Source: Euglena gracilis | Taxonomy: Eukaryota > Euglenida > Euglenophyceae > Euglenales | Length of the DNA: 64,000 bases | NCBI GenBank assembly: GCA_039621445.1 | Contig: CP154956.1 | Span: 34,755,437 to 34,819,436 of the forward strand | Reading direction: 5' to 3' | In this document: positions 60,594 to 64,000 of the stretch, piece after piece | Numbering within the stretch: the first letter of the stretch is position 1 | How the letters are laid out: the number at the start of each line of letters is the position of its first letter | Made by a program: the position numbers and the translations under genes | Notes under the pieces: generated by a model | Databases searched by the model: none | What the model saw: the letters and a program-made list of their open reading frames with translations, nothing else | Told to the model about the DNA's origin: nothing

Positions 60594-63311
60594 GACCCGG
60601 CGTCGACCACCTCGTGGCGCACGTTCCGGGCCGTGGTGGACGTACCCCCGGGCAGCCCCAACGAGCAGGAGCGGGTGGAGGAGATCATCCGCACCGAGCT
60701 CAAAACCAACTTCGCCGCCTTCGGGATGTACGCCCGCGACAACCTCCCCGACCTCTACTGCGACCCCGCCACCCAGGAGCCCGTGGCGGTGTGGAACGGC
60801 TCGCAGCAGGTGCTCGCCAACGAGGACGTCTTCCGCATCCTCGCCCGCGGCTCCGACGCCGACCGGGACACCATCCTGCGGCGCCAGAAGGACTACTTCT
60901 CCCGGCGCAAGTGCTTCGGCTACCTCGACGACATCCGCCCCAAGCACCGCTCCTTCCGCTACCACATCCAGGGGGTGGACGTGCCGACGCTGATGCGCCT
61001 CATCCCCGACGAGATCGCGGCCCACGAGTGCAACCGCATGTGCGCCTACGACATGCTGCGGGAGCGCAACCCCCCCTCGGAGCGCGGCCGTTCAAACCCC
61101 AATCGGATGTTCGAGCCCGCCGTGATCAACGAGTGGCTGAACGCCAACGGCCACGCCGTGGGCGCCCTCACCGACGGACTCTCCCCTTCGGACATCCAGG
61201 CGCACGCCGAGGCCTTCCGCTACGGCCACGCCGCCCTCGACATCACGCGCGGCATCATCCTCCTGCATATCCCGGAGAAGCCCCGCAAGGACTTCCGCAC
61301 CGTCGCCTACACCGTCGTGGGCGATCACGTCATCCCCTTCACGGACAAGGATGTGATCAAAAGCATCATGCACTCGGCCGCCCACCGCCTCGGACGGCGT
61401 CGCTTCACCGGCTACCACATGATGGATGGACCAGCGGGACTCCACAACGGACACGAGACGGAGACCACGCCCAACCGCCGCAAGCTCATGCGTTCCCTGG
61501 ACCGCGTCCTGCACCCGGACACCACCCCGGCCTCACAGCGGGACGCGGAGGCCGTCGCCGGACCCGACGCCCCCATCGACTGGGAGGTGGACGAGCGCGA
61601 GGACGACTTCGAGGACGTGCAGTCGGTCCGGTCGGGCGTCGACCGCGTGGGCAACGCCAACAAAAAGACGACGCCCCAGTACCCCCTCGTGACGGACACC
61701 GACCGCTTCCACTTCTTCACCAAGGCTGACGACCAAGCCCTCGTCCGCGCCAAGCTCCGCCCCGACTACCAGGAGGGCCCCCACGCCCACCTGGTCCATT
61801 TCTACATCTGCACCGATGAGCCCGACGTCGAGTTCCTCTACCACTACTGCACCCGCATCCTCGCTTGGGACCCCACCACCGCCGCGCGCAGCTTCAATGG
61901 CCACTGCAAAACAGCTCCGCATCAAGAACGTCGTCTGGGTGGCCATCCCGGACATCCACCAACTCCTCAAGCTGCACACCCTCCTCTACCCCAAGGAGCC
62001 CTTCCGCCCCGTGGGCATCGCCTCTTACGCCTGGCGCATGTTGTACAAGGAGCTGTCGCGGATCGGCCGCTTCGGCACCGGTCTCTGGGACTGCCTGTCG
62101 CAGTACCCCCCCAACCTCCAACGCCTCCTCGACAACCACCACCCCTACCACCGCCCCAAGCTCCTCCAGAAGACCTTCCACCCCCCCTACGCCCTCCCCG
62201 AGCGGGACGACACACCCCCCGCCGAGCTCATCCCCGAGAACCAGCGCCGGCGCGTGGACCTCATCCGCAGCTACACGGCCACCCTCCTCGCCATGCACGC
62301 GGACCGCGACGAGTTCCCCATCCACGACCTCACCAACCGCGTGGTCCCCTTCGACCCCGTCGAACACGCCGCGATCCCCATCGGACACTACCTCGTCCGC
62401 ATCCCCTCCGCCGCCGAGCGGCAAACCCGCGGAACCCACGCCGAGTGGGAGCGCCTCCCCTGCTTCGCCCCCGACGCGGAGAAGCGCACCATGAGCCACC
62501 GCATGCTGCGCGCCCTCCTCCACCGCGGCCTCCTCACCCCCACCGACATGGAGCTCGTGTGCACTACCCACGCCCGCCGTCAGTCCAACTTCGGTACGGC
62601 CCTCGTCACCGCCTTCGTCAACCTCATCGACACCGTCTACAAACACCCGGGACTCCAGGACCCCGCGGACGCCGCCATCCCCAAGAAGCTCATCAACCAG
62701 CTCGTCGGCCTGTGCAACGGCACCACCGTCCCCTACTCCGGCAACCGCTACGTCTTCCGCAGCCTCGAGGAGATGTACCAGCTCATGCTCCGCGTCTACA
62801 CCGAGGACCAGTTGGCCAAGGTCAAGCTGTCCCGCGTCTACGGCCGCGACCCCTACTGGGACCGCACGGAGTACTGCCACTACGAGATGACCACCAGCGG
62901 CTGGACCTACCGCTCCTTCCACCTGCAGCCCGTCTACAACGTCGTCCTCGAGGACCAGGCCATCCGCATGTTCGACCTCTGTCGGCCCATCCCGCTCAAC
63001 GCCCTTATCCAGCTCAACATCGACGCCGTGGAGTACCGCGTTCGCCCCGAACACCGCCACGCGGAATGGGTGCGCACCCTGAAACACAATCGCCAGAACA
63101 TGGACGGCGCCGACACCCTCACCACGCGGCACCTCCTGGAGCAGGGCTTCATCGGCCGCTACAAGTCCGAGGCCATCAAGACCGTCGACAAATGGAAGAC
63201 CTACTACTACAACTACCAACAGGCCCGCACGGACGGACGGATCAAGAAATTCCTCCTCAGCGCCCCGGACGCGGCCCCCGAACTCGAGGACCCAGAGTCC
63301 CGCGACTGGCT

Positions 63312-64000
63312 CGCCTCCTGGCGCTCACCCTGCGCATCGTCCGTCCGGGGGACGGGGTGCGCGACGGCCAGTACCTGGACGACCTCTGCGGCGAGTGGTT
63401 CCGCGAGGCCGACACCGAGCGCAGCGGCCTCGTCATCACCGGCCCGGCCGGCACCGGCAAGACCCACCTCCTGCGGCGCCTCCACGACTACGCCGTCCGC
63501 CTCCGGTGGAACGTCGTCCGCACGTCGTTCACCCACGCCGCCTGCGTCCAGTTGGGCTTCGACGCCCTCACCCTCAACAGCCTCTTCGGCCTCGACGGCC
63601 GCAACGACCCCCGCTGTACCATCGTGTACAGCAAGCGCTTCGCCGCCCACCTCCGCCACCTCGAGATCGACCTGTTGATCGTCGACGAGATCTCCATGAT
63701 CTCGCCCTCCTCGAGTGCCTCGTCCTCTTCCACCGCGTCTCCACCCAAACCCGCATCGTCCTCTCGGGCGACTTCCACCAACTGCCCCCCGTCGAGCCCT
63801 ACGCCTACGCCCTCCCCTCGGACGACTACAACTACTTCGACCACACCGACATCTTCCCCTACCTCGTCTACGACCGCGTCCGCAACTGCGGCGGTCGCTG
63901 GGTCCAGCTCACCGAGTGCATGCGCACCGACGACCCCCTCCTCCAGGCCATCTGCACCAACCCCGCCTGCGTCACCACCACCCTCCGCCCCGAGGACTTC
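63312..64000 (+). CDS. Pif1-type SF1 helicase, runs off the window
   Basis: Frame 0 (same as the polymerase-like N-terminus) holds LVITGPAGTGKTHLLRRL (Walker A, 63432-63485) and IDLLIVDEISMI (Walker B). Near 63700 the reading moves one base back to a frame with LSGDFHQLPPVEPY (motif III) and TECMRTDDPLLQAIC (motif IV-like), open to the end. This motif set defines Pif1-like 5'-3' helicases. No stop separates it from the polymerase-like region, so the two may be one polyprotein. The frame change lies in TCTCGCCCTCCTCG. Confidence 0.8.

Larger units (their letters stand above)
59106..63320 (+). pseudogene. Family-B DNA-polymerase-like gene, split by a hAT-type transposon
   Basis: Starts at ATG 59106 (MQLIKRNRDSQQYRVGDLRL). 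The transposon 59228-60593 plus one target copy interrupts it; the frame resumes exactly at 60602 and is open to about 61890, then continues one frame away from ATG 61897 to about 63300. About 1,000 residues remain. Visible parts: RTVAYTVVGDHVIPFTDKDV and MCAYDMLRER like the N-terminal region of viral/transposon PolB, VHFYICTDEPDVEFLYHYC, GHYLVRIP, KKLINQLVGLCNG (like motif B) and LIQLNIDAVEYRV (like motif C, but N-I-D instead of D-T-D). I could not find a clear motif A, so the family is a best guess. Confidence 0.45.

Noticed and set aside
60581-61729. 382-codon Arg/Pro/His-rich frame
   Set aside because: Shadow of the polymerase-like frame, which is read two bases away and has a normal protein composition and recognisable motifs.
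61894-63219. 441-codon minus-strand frame rich in Val, Gly and Glu
   Set aside because: Antisense of GC-rich coding sequence with strong third-position bias, which often leaves the reverse strand open.

Overview
The window is nuclear eukaryotic DNA, most likely from a single-celled alga or other protist. The evidence is short GT-AG introns, degenerate CCCTAA telomere-type repeats, an LTR primer site complementary to an animal-type initiator tRNA-Met, abundant microsatellites and long C/G homopolymers. I cannot fix the lineage. Almost everything recognisable is mobile or virus-like. Many reading frames break by single-base indels, often in homopolymers, and one stretch (about 36.1-37.6 kb) diverges almost only by small indels, so some frameshifts are probably errors in a draft long-read assembly.

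1-16.6 kb is repeat-rich and gene-poor: a six-unit tandem array, four perfect palindromes, a foldback with about 460-bp arms, hairpins and telomere-like DNA. A DNA transposon of about 6.5 kb (6447-12970) lies here. It has palindromic GGTCGGGCCGACC ends and a broken DDE transposase on the minus strand. A coding exon abuts it on the left and half a PHD finger on the right. A reverse-strand gag fragment lies at 15.5-15.8 kb.

16.7-17.9 kb is the 5'-truncated end of a non-LTR retrotransposon with a restriction-like endonuclease domain. 18.2-23.9 kb (minus strand) is a tyrosine-recombinase retrotransposon in the unusual order gag - recombinase - RT - RNase H. Its first ORF carries a methyltransferase-like domain between two 2A ribosome-skipping motifs.

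25.7-51.4 kb is a complex of Ty3/gypsy chromoviruses with four LTR copies. Element A lacks gag. Element B, whose two LTRs differ at only two positions, sits in A's RNase H region and lacks the integrase core. Together they outline a very large element: LTR, long coiled-coil gag with two zinc knuckles, protease, methyltransferase-like domain, RT, RNase H, integrase, chromodomain, an unidentified GC-rich ORF block of about 5.4 kb, and LTR. About 4.2 kb of it is duplicated (37.85-42.06 and 46.57-50.79 kb), and one copy carries a short precise inversion.

51.7-52.8 kb holds a small spliced gene candidate and satellites. 53.4-64 kb is a GC-rich, compact, virus-like block: small unknown genes, two trimeric-fibre-like proteins, a family-B DNA-polymerase-like gene, and a Pif1-type SF1 helicase running off the window. 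Two non-autonomous hAT-type transposons, each with an 8-bp target duplication and CAGGG ends, interrupt the fibre gene and the polymerase gene. Removing either one leaves the host frame intact, so the block was coding when they inserted. No capsid protein, packaging ATPase or integrase is visible here, so calling it an endogenous virus is inference.
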